From NCBI RefSeq assembly GCF_012273655.1, contig NZ_JAAWWP010000025.1:1-64000 (forward strand): 64,000 nucleotides of DNA. Reading direction: 5' to 3'. Below are positions 1 to 8,228 of this stretch, in pieces. The notes under the pieces are model-generated. The model saw only the letters and a list, made by a program, of their open reading frames with translations. It was not told where the DNA came from and did no database searches. The position numbers and the translations under genes are program-made. The stretch comes from Streptomyces physcomitrii (GTDB lineage Bacteria; Actinomycetota; Actinomycetes; Streptomycetales; Streptomycetaceae). Each line of letters starts with the position of its first letter. Position 1 is the stretch's first letter.

Positions 1-142
1 CCTCCTGGGGGAAGCGGCCCTCCTCGTCCACCTGCGCGGCGAACGGCGCGATCTTCGCCTCGGCGAGCGCGCGCACCGTCTCCCGGAGCATCTCGTGCTC
101 CTCCGACGGCCGGTACAGATCAAAAGCTGCGTTGCCCGCCAA
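1..142 (-). CDS. Acyl-CoA dehydrogenase, N-terminal fragment
   Basis: Only the first ~47 codons lie in the window; the gene runs off the left edge. The reverse-strand peptide contains FDLYRPSEEHEMLRETVRAL followed by AEAKIAPFAAQVDEEGRFPQ, typical of the N-terminal helical domain of FAD-dependent acyl-CoA dehydrogenases, which catalyse the first step of fatty-acid beta-oxidation. I chose a TTG start at 142 because a GGAG lies about 10 bases upstream (complement of 153-156). An in-frame GTG at 151 is the alternative, but it would overlap that ribosome-binding site. It is divergent from the UDP-glucose dehydrogenase gene. The substrate chain length cannot be told from this fragment. Confidence 0.85.
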   Translation of the reverse strand, partial: MAGNAAFDLYRPSEEHEMLRETVRALAEAKIAPFAAQVDEEGRFPQE

Positions 143-355
143 GGCTCTCACTCTCCATGTCGCAAAATGCCAGTTACCGTCAAGTAACCCAATTTTACGG
201 CCCCGTCCTCCCGGGCGGTACGTGAGGTTGCCGACAGCGCGGAAACACAGCCTCCGGGCTCCGGACTATGCTCTTTGCGCGCGCTCGACCGCGTACGGAA
301 CGGCGTACCGGACGGGTACGGGAACCGCCCCTCGACGGAGCACTGGAGTAACCGC

Positions 356-1696
356 ATGGCCCTCAAGATCACCGTGATCGGCACCGGCTATCTCGGCGCC
401 ACGCACGCCGCGGCCATGGCGGAACTCGGCTTCGAGGTCCTCGGCCTCGACGTGGTGCCCGAGAAGATCGACATGCTCGGGCGGGGCGAGGTCCCGATGT
501 ACGAGCCGGGACTCGCGGAACTGCTGCGGGCGCATGTCGCGGGGATCGAGGGCTCCTCGGGGCGGCTGCGCTTCACCATGGACTTCGCCGAGGTCGCGGA
601 GTTCGGCGATGTGCACTTCGTCTGCGTGAACACCCCGCAGAAGCACGGCGAGTACGCCTGCGACATGAGCTACGTGGACTCCGCCATGGAGTCGCTGGCC
701 AAGCATCTGACCCGGCCCTGCCTGGTGGTCGGCAAGTCCACCGTGCCGGTCGGCAGCGCCGAGCGGATCGCCGCCCGGATCGCGGAGCTGGCCCCCGCGG
801 GCGCCGAGGCGGAGCTGGCCTGGAACCCGGAGTTCCTGCGCGAGGGCTTCGCCGTCCAGGACACCCTGCACCCGGACCGGATCGTGGCCGGGGTCGGCAG
901 CGAGCGCGCCGAGCGCCTGCTGCGCGAGGTGTACGCGAAGCCGCTGGCCGAGGGCACCCCCTTCGTGGTCACCGACTTCCCGACCGCCGAGTTGGTGAAG
1001 ACCTCCGCCAACTCCTTCCTGGCCACCAAGATCTCCTTCATCAACGCGATGGCGGAGGTCTGCGAGGCCGGGGGCGGCGATGTCGCCAAGCTGGCCGAGG
1101 CCATCGGGCACGACGAGCGCATCGGGTCGAAGTTCCTGCGCGCGGGCATCGGCTTCGGCGGCGGCTGCCTGCCCAAGGACATCCGCGCCTTCATGGCCCG
1201 CGCGGGCGAACTCGGCGCCGACCAGGCCCTCACCTTCCTGCGCGAGATCGACTCGATCAACATGCGCCGCCGGGGCGCGATGGTCGAGATGGCCCGGGAG
1301 GCGGTCGGCGGGACCTTCCTCGGCAAGCGGGTCGGCGTGCTCGGCGCCGCCTTCAAGCCTGACTCGGACGACGTCCGCGACTCGCCCGCCCTGAACGTCG
1401 CGGGCCAGATCCACCTCCAGGGCGGCCAGGTCACCGTCTACGACCCCAAGGGCATGGACAACGCCCGCCGCCTCTTCCCCACCCTCGGCTACGCGGACAG
1501 CGCCCTGGAGGCGGTACGCGGCGCCGATGTCGTCCTGCACCTCACCGAGTGGCGGGAGTTCCGCGAGCTGGACCCGGCCGAGCTGGGCGGCGCCACCGCC
1601 TCCCGGGTCCTCCTCGACGGCCGCAACGCCCTGGACCCGGCCCTGTGGCGCGCGGCGGGCTGGACGTACCGGGCGATGGGCCGCCCGGCGGCCTGA
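356..1696 (+). CDS. ugd: UDP-glucose 6-dehydrogenase
   Basis: 447-residue NAD-dependent UDP-glucose/UDP-mannose dehydrogenase, which makes UDP-glucuronate for cell-surface glycans by two successive oxidations. The N-terminal Rossmann fold shows GTGYLGATHAAAM (residues ~9-21). The substrate-binding lysine lies in VKTSANSFLATK, and the catalytic cysteine is Cys271 in GFGGGCLPKD. The C-terminal UDP-binding domain starts near GVLGAAFKPDSDDVRDSPAL. Length is normal for the family. The ATG at 356 follows CTGGAG by about 9 bases, so it is preferred over the longer in-frame extension. It stands alone and ends at a strong hairpin shared with the convergent dipeptidase gene. Confidence 0.95.
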   Translation: MALKITVIGTGYLGATHAAAMAELGFEVLGLDVVPEKIDMLGRGEVPMYEPGLAELLRAHVAGIEGSSGRLRFTMDFAEVAEFGDVHFVCVNTPQKHGEYACDMSYVDSAMESLAKHLTRPCLVVGKSTVPVGSAERIAARIAELAPAGAEAELAWNPEFLREGFAVQDTLHPDRIVAGVGSERAERLLREVYAKPLAEGTPFVVTDFPTAELVKTSANSFLATKISFINAMAEVCEAGGGDVAKLAEAIGHDERIGSKFLRAGIGFGGGCLPKDIRAFMARAGELGADQALTFLREIDSINMRRRGAMVEMAREAVGGTFLGKRVGVLGAAFKPDSDDVRDSPALNVAGQIHLQGGQVTVYDPKGMDNARRLFPTLGYADSALEAVRGADVVLHLTEWREFRELDPAELGGATASRVLLDGRNALDPALWRAAGWTYRAMGRPAA

Positions 1697-1827
1697 GGCG
1701 CCGGGGCGGCTGAGGCGGCACGGCAGCTGAGGCGGCACGGCGGCTGAAGCGGCCCGAGGCCCGGCGGCCCGAGCACCCGCTCCGGCCGCCCGGCACCGCC
1801 GCCGGAGCACACCAGCCGGGACACCCG

Positions 1828-1861
1828 AAGGGGCCGCACCGCCGAAGCGATGCGGCCCCTT
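1828..1861. terminator. Bidirectional hairpin terminator
   Basis: Perfect 11-bp inverted repeat AAGGGGCCGCA / TGCGGCCCCTT with a 12-base loop, between the convergent ugd and dipeptidase genes. The G/C stem flanked by A and T runs suits termination from both sides. Confidence 0.7.
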
Positions 1862-1926
1862 GGTCATCGGCCCGCCCGTCCGTCGGCCCGTCGCCGGGCG
1901 GCCGACCACGGCCGTGCCGGCAGGAC

Positions 1927-3189
1927 TCAGCCCTCCCCGGCCGCCCCGCCCGCCCCGTCGAGTTCCTCGATCGTGGCGTTCGAGACCCCCGTACGGGACT
2001 GGAGGTCGGCCGCCACGTCCTCGGCGGCGCCCAGCACCCGTACCGTGTTCTGCCAGGTCAGCTTGGCGAGGTCGGGGCGGGACCAGCCGCGGTCGAGGAG
2101 TTCGGCGATGAGGTTCGGGTAGCCCGCGACGTCGTCCAGGCCCCGCGGGGTGTAGGCGGTGCCGTCGTAGTCGCCGCCGATGCCGAGGTGGTCGATGCCC
2201 GCCACCTCGCGCATGTGGTCGAGGTGGTCGGCGACGGTGGCGGCGGTGGCGACCGGGCGCGGGTCGGCCTCCTCGAAGGCGGCCAGCACCTTCATCGCCT
2301 CGGGGGTGTGGTCGAGGGCGTGGAAGCCGCTCGCCTCCAGATGGCCCTCGGCCCTGCGGGTCCAGTCGACCGCCTCCTGGAGGACGAACTTGGGCACGAA
2401 GGTGGCCATCGCCACGCCGCCGTTGGCGGGCAGCCGCTCCAGTACGTCGTCGGGGATGTTGCGCGGGTGGTCGCAGACCGCGCGGGAGGAGGAGTGGCTG
2501 AAGATCACCGGGGCCGCGGAGGCGTCCAGGGCGTCGCGCATGGTGCTCGCCGCCACGTGCGAGAGGTCGACCAGCATGCCGCTGCGGTTCATCTCGCGGA
2601 CCACCGCGCGGCCGAAGGCGGTCAGGCCGCCCACGCCGACCTCGTCGGTGGCGGAGTCGGCCCAGTCGATGTTGTCGTTGTGGGTGAGGGTCATATAGCG
2701 CACGCCGAGCGCGTACAGGGCGCGCAGGGTGGCGAGCGAGTTGTTGATGGAGTGCCCGCCCTCGGCGCCCATCAGGGAGGCGATCCGGCCCTCGGACCGG
2801 GCGCTCTCCATGTCGGCGGCGCTGCGGGCGCGCCTGAGGTCCGCCTCGTAGCGGGCGGTCAACTGCTCGACGCAGTCGATCTGTTCGAGGGTGGCGCTGA
2901 CGGCCGCGTCGCCGCTGAGGTCGCTGCGGACGTAGACCGACCAGAACTGGGCGCCGACGCCGCCCTCGCCGAGCCGGGCGAGGTCGGTGTGCAGATGGGG
3001 CCGCTGGTCGGTGGCGATGTCGCGGGCGCCGAGGTCGTAGCGGACCTGCTGGCGCAGCGCCCAGGGCAGGTCGTTGTGGCCGTCGGCCACCGGGAACTCA
3101 CGGAGCAGCGCGCGGGCTTCGCCGAGCGAGGCGGCCGAGGGGGCCGGGGAAGCAGCAGAAGCCGAGGTGCCGGAGCTGGGGGAGGTCAT
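1927..3189 (-). CDS. Membrane dipeptidase (peptidase M19)
   Basis: 420-residue zinc dipeptidase of the renal-dipeptidase family (M19), which cleaves dipeptides including D-configured ones. The metal-binding HxD lies in VADGHNDLPWALRQQ (~35-50). The bridging glutamate lies in LMGAEGGHSINN. Further ligand histidines are in VDLSHVAA and FSHSSSRAVCDHPRN, and GIGGDYDGT is the typical C-terminal motif. No signal peptide is visible; a short Ala/Ser/Pro tail precedes the domain. The start lies only 16 bases after the purE stop, so it is probably the last gene of a purK-purE-dipeptidase transcript. The link to purine synthesis is positional only. Confidence 0.9.
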   Translation of the reverse strand: MTSPSSGTSASAASPAPSAASLGEARALLREFPVADGHNDLPWALRQQVRYDLGARDIATDQRPHLHTDLARLGEGGVGAQFWSVYVRSDLSGDAAVSATLEQIDCVEQLTARYEADLRRARSAADMESARSEGRIASLMGAEGGHSINNSLATLRALYALGVRYMTLTHNDNIDWADSATDEVGVGGLTAFGRAVVREMNRSGMLVDLSHVAASTMRDALDASAAPVIFSHSSSRAVCDHPRNIPDDVLERLPANGGVAMATFVPKFVLQEAVDWTRRAEGHLEASGFHALDHTPEAMKVLAAFEEADPRPVATAATVADHLDHMREVAGIDHLGIGGDYDGTAYTPRGLDDVAGYPNLIAELLDRGWSRPDLAKLTWQNTVRVLGAAEDVAADLQSRTGVSNATIEELDGAGGAAGEG

Positions 3190-3205
3190 GGACGTAAGAC
3201 TCCCC

Positions 3206-3772
3206 TCAGTTCCCGCCGCCGAAGCCGAAGCCGGAGCCCTGGCCGCCCGCCTTGGCGCGCAGCCGCTTGCCCTTCTCGGTGGCCTGGTCGTTCAGCTCCT
3301 GCTGGAACTCCCGCATCCGGGCGGCGAGTTCCTCGTCGTGGGCGGCGAGCAGGCGCACCGCGAGCAGTCCGGCGTTGCGGGCCCCGCCGACCGAGACGGT
3401 GGCGACCGGGACCCCGGCGGGCATCTGCACGATGGAGAGCAGCGAGTCCATGCCGTCCAGGTACTTCAGCGGTACGGGCACGCCGATCACCGGCAGCGTG
3501 GTCACCGAGGCGAGCATGCCGGGCAGGTGGGCGGCGCCGCCCGCGCCCGCGACGACGGCCTTGAGCCCGCGGGCCGCGGCCCCCTCGCCGTAGGCGATCA
3601 TCTCGCGCGGCATGCGGTGCGCGGAGACCACGTCGACCTCGTAGGGGATCTCGAACTCGTCGAGGGCCTTGGCGGCGGCCTCCATCACGGGCCAGTCGGA
3701 GTCGGAGCCCATGACGATGCCGATGAGCGGGCTGTCCTCGGCGGGGCTGCCGGGGGCGGACGGTGCGGTCAT
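3206..3772 (-). CDS. purE: 5-(carboxyamino)imidazole ribonucleotide mutase PurE
   Basis: 188-residue class I PurE, which converts N5-CAIR to CAIR in purine synthesis. Diagnostic motifs are IGIVMGSDSDWPVM at ~20-33, the active-site histidine in VVSAHRMPREM, AGAGGAAHLPGMLAS and GVPVPLKYLDGMDSLLSIVQ. It has a Gly/Phe-rich C-terminal tail, common in actinobacterial homologues. Its ATG overlaps the purK stop (ATGA), indicating translational coupling. Confidence 0.97.
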   Translation of the reverse strand: MTAPSAPGSPAEDSPLIGIVMGSDSDWPVMEAAAKALDEFEIPYEVDVVSAHRMPREMIAYGEGAAARGLKAVVAGAGGAAHLPGMLASVTTLPVIGVPVPLKYLDGMDSLLSIVQMPAGVPVATVSVGGARNAGLLAVRLLAAHDEELAARMREFQQELNDQATEKGKRLRAKAGGQGSGFGFGGGN

Positions 3773-4938
3773 TCCTGGATGGTCCCTCGGAGGTAGCCGG
3801 CGGCGTGGCGGGCGCGTGCGAGGACGTCGTCCAGGTCGTCGCCGTAGGTGTTGACGTGGCCGACCTTGCGGCCGGGTTTCACGTCCTTCCCGTACATGTG
3901 GATCTTCAGCTGGGGGTCGCGGGCCATGCAGTGCAGGTACGCGGTGTACATGTCGGGGTAGTCGCCGCCGAGGACGTTGCCCATCACGGTCCAGCGGGCG
4001 CGCGGGCGGGGGTCGCCGAGCGGCAGGTCGAGGACGGCGCGTACATGGTTGGCGAACTGCGAGGTGACAGCGCCGTCCTGGGTCCAGTGGCCGGAGTTGT
4101 GCGGGCGCATGGCCAGCTCGTTGACGAGCACCCGGGGGGTGCCGTCGGCCGCGCGGACCTCGAAGAGCTCGACGGCGAGATGGCCGACGACGCCGAGTTC
4201 GGCGGCGATGCGCAGCGCCAGCTCGCTCGCGCCGAGGGCGAGCTCTTCGTCCAGTCCGGGCGCGGGGGCGATCACGGTGTCGCAGACGCCGTCGACCTGC
4301 TGGGACTCCACGACCGGGTAGGCGACCGCCTGGCCGTGCGGGGAGCGGACCACGTTGGCGGCCAGCTCCCGTACGAAGTCGACCTTCTCCTCGGCGAGGA
4401 CGGGGACGCCCGCGCGGAAGGGCTCGGCGGCCTCCTCGGCGGAGCGGACGATCCACACGCCCTTGCCGTCGTAGCCGCCCCGGACCGTCTTCAGGACGAG
4501 CGGGAAGCCCTCGCCCCCGTCCTCGGCGGCCAGCTCGGCCGCGAAGGCGGCGACATCGGCCGGGTCGGCGACGATGCGGTGGCGCGGGCAGGGGGCGCCG
4601 ATCTCGGTGAGCCTGGCCCGCATCACGCCCTTGTCCTGGGCGTGCACCAGGGCCTCGGGGCCCGGGCGGACCGGGATGCCGTCCGCCTCCAGGGCGCGCA
4701 GGTGCTCCGTCGGGACGTGCTCGTGGTCGAAGGTGATCACATCGCAGCCGTGCGCGAAGGCGCGCAGCGTCTCCAGATCGCGGTAGTCGCCGACGACGAC
4801 GTCACCGGCGACCTGCGCCGCGGAGTCCTGCGGGGTGTCGCTGAGGAGCCTGAACCTGATGCCGAGGGGGATGCCCGCCTCGTGGGTCATACGGGCGAGC
4901 TGTCCCCCGCCGACCATGCCGATTACCGGGAATGTCAC
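3769..4938 (-). CDS. purK: 5-(carboxyamino)imidazole ribonucleotide synthase PurK
   Basis: 389-residue ATP-grasp enzyme that carboxylates AIR to N5-CAIR, the step before PurE. It begins VTFPVIGMVGGGQLARM, the usual N-terminal P-loop-like motif. The central ATP-grasp region includes FPLVLKTVRGGYDGKGVW, and the C-terminal signature is ELAMRPHNSGHWT. I chose the GTG at 4938, where homology begins; the longer reading adds 18 residues with no family resemblance. It overlaps purE by four bases. Confidence 0.96.
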   Translation of the reverse strand: MTFPVIGMVGGGQLARMTHEAGIPLGIRFRLLSDTPQDSAAQVAGDVVVGDYRDLETLRAFAHGCDVITFDHEHVPTEHLRALEADGIPVRPGPEALVHAQDKGVMRARLTEIGAPCPRHRIVADPADVAAFAAELAAEDGGEGFPLVLKTVRGGYDGKGVWIVRSAEEAAEPFRAGVPVLAEEKVDFVRELAANVVRSPHGQAVAYPVVESQQVDGVCDTVIAPAPGLDEELALGASELALRIAAELGVVGHLAVELFEVRAADGTPRVLVNELAMRPHNSGHWTQDGAVTSQFANHVRAVLDLPLGDPRPRARWTVMGNVLGGDYPDMYTAYLHCMARDPQLKIHMYGKDVKPGRKVGHVNTYGDDLDDVLARARHAAGYLRGTIQE

Positions 4939-5184
4939 GAACCCAGGGTATCGGCCGCGCGCGGGTGCCCGGCCGCGCACCGTTCCGGCCACTCTTCGAC
5001 GGGGTTTCGCCTACGCAGGGTGACCACCGCAGGCCGGAGCGGTGCGCGCGGGCGGCTGCGTCACAGCCCTGCCACCGGGCGCAGAAAGCCCCGAGGCACA
5101 TGTCCCGCCGCGTGGTTAGCATGGTCGGGTCGAGCTTTTGCGAAACGACACTCCGGATTTCCGACAGACGGGGGCACGCCGCCC

Positions 5185-5706
5185 ATGGAGCACCACGGTC
5201 CCGCGTACCACCCGCTGCGGCGGCGCCTGCGGCAACTGACCGGCGAGCTGGCGAAGTTCGGGGCGGTGGGCGGGGCCGGTCTCCTGGTGAACCTGCTGGT
5301 CTTCAACCTGGTCCGGCAGGTCACCGATCTCCAGGTGGTCCGGGCCAGTGTGATCGCCACCGTGGTCGCGATCGTCTTCAACTACCTGGGCTTCCGGTAC
5401 TTCACCTACCGTGACCGCGACAAGAGTGGCCGGACCAAGGAGCTGACCCTCTTCCTGCTGTTCAGCGCGGTGGGCCTGGTCATCGAGAACGGCGTCCTCT
5501 ACACCGCGACCTACGGCTTCGGCTGGGACAGCCCACTGCAGAGCAACATCTTCAAGTTCCTCGGCATCGGCGTCGCCACCCTCTTCCGCTTCTGGTCGTA
5601 CCGCACCTGGGTCTTCCGCGCGCTGCCCGCCCGCGAGACCGTGGCCCGCGCCGAGTCCTTCCTGGAGGCGGAGCAGCGGGAGCCCGCGGGGCCCCGGATC
5701 CGCTGA
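5185..5706 (+). CDS. GtrA-like membrane protein
   Basis: 173-residue GtrA/DPMS-type integral membrane protein. Four hydrophobic segments are visible, beginning near FGAVGGAGLLVNLLVFN and VIATVVAIVFNYLGFRYFTY, then LFLLFSAVGLVIENGVLYT and a last one near FLGIGVATLFRFWSYRTWVF. NYLGFRYFTYR and FRFWSYRTWVF are family signatures. Members help move lipid-linked sugars across the membrane, often beside cell-wall glycosylation genes. Here it is divergent from purK and its partner glycosyltransferase is not in view. Start set by the conserved N-terminus; an upstream in-frame extension is not credible. Confidence 0.88.
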   Translation: MEHHGPAYHPLRRRLRQLTGELAKFGAVGGAGLLVNLLVFNLVRQVTDLQVVRASVIATVVAIVFNYLGFRYFTYRDRDKSGRTKELTLFLLFSAVGLVIENGVLYTATYGFGWDSPLQSNIFKFLGIGVATLFRFWSYRTWVFRALPARETVARAESFLEAEQREPAGPRIR

Positions 5707-5769
5707 ACCCGGCCGCCCGGCGCGGGCGAAGGCCCCGGGTGCCCCGCCACGCGGCGCGCCCGGCGCGGC

Positions 5770-7083
5770 TCAGCGCACCGGGGCGGGCGGTCCGTCCTCG
5801 CCGGGGGCTCCGGGCCCGCCCGGCTCGCCGAGGAGCGCTTCCCCGCCCTTCTTCGGCGTACGGGAGAGGAAGAGGCCGAAGACCGGCGGGCGGCTCTGGA
5901 GCATTTCGAGGCGGCCGCCGTCCGCCTCGGCGAGGTCCCGGGCGACCGCGAGGCCGATGCCGGTGGAGTTGCGGCCGCTGATGGTGCGCTCGAAGATGCG
6001 GGCGCCGAGGTCGCCGGGGACGCCGGTGCCCTCGTCGGTGATCTCGACGACGACCTGGTTGCCGGTGACCCGGGTGCGCAGCGCGACGGTGCCGCCGCCG
6101 TGCATCAGCGAGTTCTCGATCAGCGCGGCGAGCACCTGGGCGACCGCGCCGGGGGTGCCCACCGCCCGCAGCCCGTGCTTGCCGGAGCTGACGATGGCGC
6201 GGCCGACGCCCCGGTAGGCCGGGCGCCACTCCTCCAGCTGCTGCTTGATGACCTCGTCCAGGTCGAAGGAGACGGCCGAACCGGTGCGCGGGTCGCGAGC
6301 GTTGGTGAGCAACCGCTCCACCACGTCGGTGAGCCGCTCGACCTGGGTGAGCGCGATGGAGGCCTCCTCCTTCACCGTGTCCAGGTCCTCGGTGACGGTG
6401 ATCTCCTCCAGGCGCATCGACAGCGCGGTGAGCGGGGTGCGCAGCTGGTGGGAGGCGTCGGCGGCGAGCCGGCGTTCGGCGGTGAGCATCCGGGCGATGC
6501 GCTCGGCGGAGCCGTCGAGGACGTCGGCGACCCGGTCGAGTTCGGGCACCCCGTAGCGCTTGTGCCGCGGCCGCGGGTCGCCGGAGCCGAGGCGTTCGGC
6601 GGTCTCGGCGAGGTCGGTGAGCGGGGAGCCGAGCCGGTTGGCCTGGCGTACCGCGAGCAGGACGGCGGCGATCACGGCGAGCAGGGCGACGGCGGCGATG
6701 ATCAGCAGGGTGCGGCCGACCTCGCGGGTGACCGAGGAGCGGGAGTCCTGGACGGTGACCCGCTCGCCCTGTTCGCCGCGGGCGCTGGACTCGATGACCT
6801 CGCCGCCGAGGCGGTCCCCGATCCGGATCGGCTCGCGGCCGGGGATCTCCACCACGGCGTGGCGGCCCGGCTCGACCTGTTCGCGCAGGATGTCGGCGCT
6901 GATGTTCTCCTTGCCGAGCAGCCTGCTGTCGACGATGCTCACCAGGCGCACCGCCTCGGAGTCCACCCGGTCCTGGGCGCTGCTGGTGATGGTGCGGGTC
7001 TCGACGATCACCAGGGAGACCCCGAACACGGCGATGACCACGAGCACGACGGCGAGGGTGGAGTTGATCAGGCGGCGGCGCAT
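5770..7083 (-). CDS. Two-component sensor histidine kinase
   Basis: 437-residue membrane sensor kinase. Transmembrane helix 1 lies at ~6-28 (LAVVLVVIAVFGVSLVIV), then an extracytoplasmic domain of ~110 residues and helix 2 (LLIIAAVALLAVIAAVLLAV), followed by a HAMP-type linker. The phosphoacceptor histidine lies in ADASHQLRTPLTALS (~220). The ATPase domain shows N box ALIENSLMHGGG, G1 DEGTGVPG and G2 STGIGLAVARDLAEADGGRL. It starts 15 bases after the response-regulator stop, so the two are co-transcribed. The stimulus is unknown. Confidence 0.93.
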   Translation of the reverse strand: MRRRLINSTLAVVLVVIAVFGVSLVIVETRTITSSAQDRVDSEAVRLVSIVDSRLLGKENISADILREQVEPGRHAVVEIPGREPIRIGDRLGGEVIESSARGEQGERVTVQDSRSSVTREVGRTLLIIAAVALLAVIAAVLLAVRQANRLGSPLTDLAETAERLGSGDPRPRHKRYGVPELDRVADVLDGSAERIARMLTAERRLAADASHQLRTPLTALSMRLEEITVTEDLDTVKEEASIALTQVERLTDVVERLLTNARDPRTGSAVSFDLDEVIKQQLEEWRPAYRGVGRAIVSSGKHGLRAVGTPGAVAQVLAALIENSLMHGGGTVALRTRVTGNQVVVEITDEGTGVPGDLGARIFERTISGRNSTGIGLAVARDLAEADGGRLEMLQSRPPVFGLFLSRTPKKGGEALLGEPGGPGAPGEDGPPAPVR

Positions 7084-7098
7084 GAGGAGGAGGCTTCG

Positions 7099-7776
7099 TC
7101 AGCTCTTCTCGAAGCGGAAGCCGACACCCCGCACGGTGGCGATGTAGCGGGGGTTGGCGGCGTCGTCGCCGAGCTTCTTGCGCAGCCAGGAGATGTGCAT
7201 GTCGAGGGTCTTGGTGGAGGACCACCAGGTGGTGTCCCAGACCTCGCGCATCAGCTGGTCCCGGGTGACGACCCGGCCCGCGTCCCGTACGAGCACCCGC
7301 AGCAGGTCGAACTCCTTGGCGGTGAGCTGGAGTTCCTCCTCGCCCATCCAGGCGCGGTGCGATTCGACGTCGATGCGCACCCCGTGGGTGGCGGGCGGCT
7401 GCTGGGGTTCGGCGGAGCCGCGGCGCAGCAGGGCCCGTACCCGGGCGAGGAGTTCGGCGAGCCGGAAGGGCTTGGTGACGTAGTCGTCGGCGCCCGCGTC
7501 GAGGCCGACGACGGTGTCCACCTCGTCGGCGCGCGCGGTGAGGATCAGGATCGGCACGGTGTGGCCCTCGGCGCGCAGCCTGCGGGCGACTTCGAGGCCG
7601 TCCATGCCGGGCAGTCCGAGGTCGAGCACGACCAGGTCGACACCGCCCTGCATTCCGGCGTCGACCGCCGCGGGGCCGTCCTCGCGCACCTCCACCTCGT
7701 AACCCTCCCGGCGCAGGGCGCGGGCCAGCGGTTCCGAGATGGACGCGTCGTCCTCGGCGAGCAGTACACGGGTCAT
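7099..7776 (-). CDS. OmpR-family response regulator
   Basis: 225-residue regulator with an N-terminal receiver domain: acidic pocket LLAEDDASI, phosphoacceptor aspartate in VVLDLGLPGMDGL, lysine in YVTKPF. The C-terminal OmpR/PhoB winged helix shows ELQLTAKEFDLLRVL and VDVHISWLRKKLGDD-like residues, ending RGVGFRFEKS. It is the first gene of the regulator-kinase pair. Targets cannot be read from the sequence; the POT transporter lies divergently beyond a 450-base spacer. Confidence 0.94.
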   Translation of the reverse strand: MTRVLLAEDDASISEPLARALRREGYEVEVREDGPAAVDAGMQGGVDLVVLDLGLPGMDGLEVARRLRAEGHTVPILILTARADEVDTVVGLDAGADDYVTKPFRLAELLARVRALLRRGSAEPQQPPATHGVRIDVESHRAWMGEEELQLTAKEFDLLRVLVRDAGRVVTRDQLMREVWDTTWWSSTKTLDMHISWLRKKLGDDAANPRYIATVRGVGFRFEKS

Positions 7777-8228
7777 GGAGTGATGGTAGACCGCGGGCCG
7801 CCGGGCTCGCGGGGTGATCGCCGCCCTGCGGGGCCTGCGCGTTCGGCCCTGCGGCTTGGCGATGAGAACCTGTGATGAACCTTCGAATCTGGGTATGTGG
7901 TTCCACAGTCACCTGTGATCCATCTCTCAAGTCCTTCCATAGCGGCCCATGTCGTGCCGTATCGTGGCCGCAGCTTGTCGCACTGCTTGAGGACCTTTGG
8001 CCCGTTATCTGTGCCAAGGGTCTCTTTTGTGCGCGGGTCGGGATGATCCAGCCTTTCGACAAGTCAACAAGAATCTGTGGCCGGGCCACGGCGCCGTGAT
8101 GCGCCGGGCGTGGATCCCGGGACCGCCGCCCTCACCCCTCGACGCGGGGCGGCACGCCCGGTGAACCGGCCGCCCCCCACCGGGCGCGCACCCGCTCTCG
8201 CAGCGCGTCCCGAAACCAGAGGATCGAC
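7777..8228. other. Long divergent intergenic region
   Basis: About 450 bases between the divergent response regulator and peptide transporter, noticeably AT-richer than its flanks around 7870-8080. I see an imperfect palindrome TGTGGTTCCACA near 7904 with CCTGTGAT repeated on both sides (~7870 and ~7911), and a TTGACT hexamer on the minus strand near 8060 that could serve as a -35 for the regulator. A 75-codon plus-strand frame (7872-8099) has no ribosome-binding site or recognisable motif, so I did not call it. Confidence 0.4.

Noticed and set aside
1697..1800. GGCGGCACGGC repeats after ugd as a repeat gene
   Set aside because: Simple GC-rich slippage-like sequence without an open frame of interest.
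2188..3564. Very long plus-strand frame opposite the dipeptidase gene
   Set aside because: Mirror image of a high-GC gene; composition of repeated Gly/Val/Arg/Ala and no motifs, while the minus strand encodes a clear M19 dipeptidase.
6100..7875. 591-codon frame opposite the two-component genes
   Set aside because: Antisense shadow; no conserved domains and low-complexity composition.
7904..7915. TGTGGTTCCACA as a Crp-type site
   Set aside because: The spacing between half sites (TGTG-N4-CACA) is shorter than the Crp consensus, so I only mention it in the intergenic note.
7872..8099. 75-codon plus-strand frame with AT-richer composition between the response regulator and the peptide transporter
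   Set aside because: No ribosome-binding site, no family resemblance, and it sits in the expected divergent promoter region.
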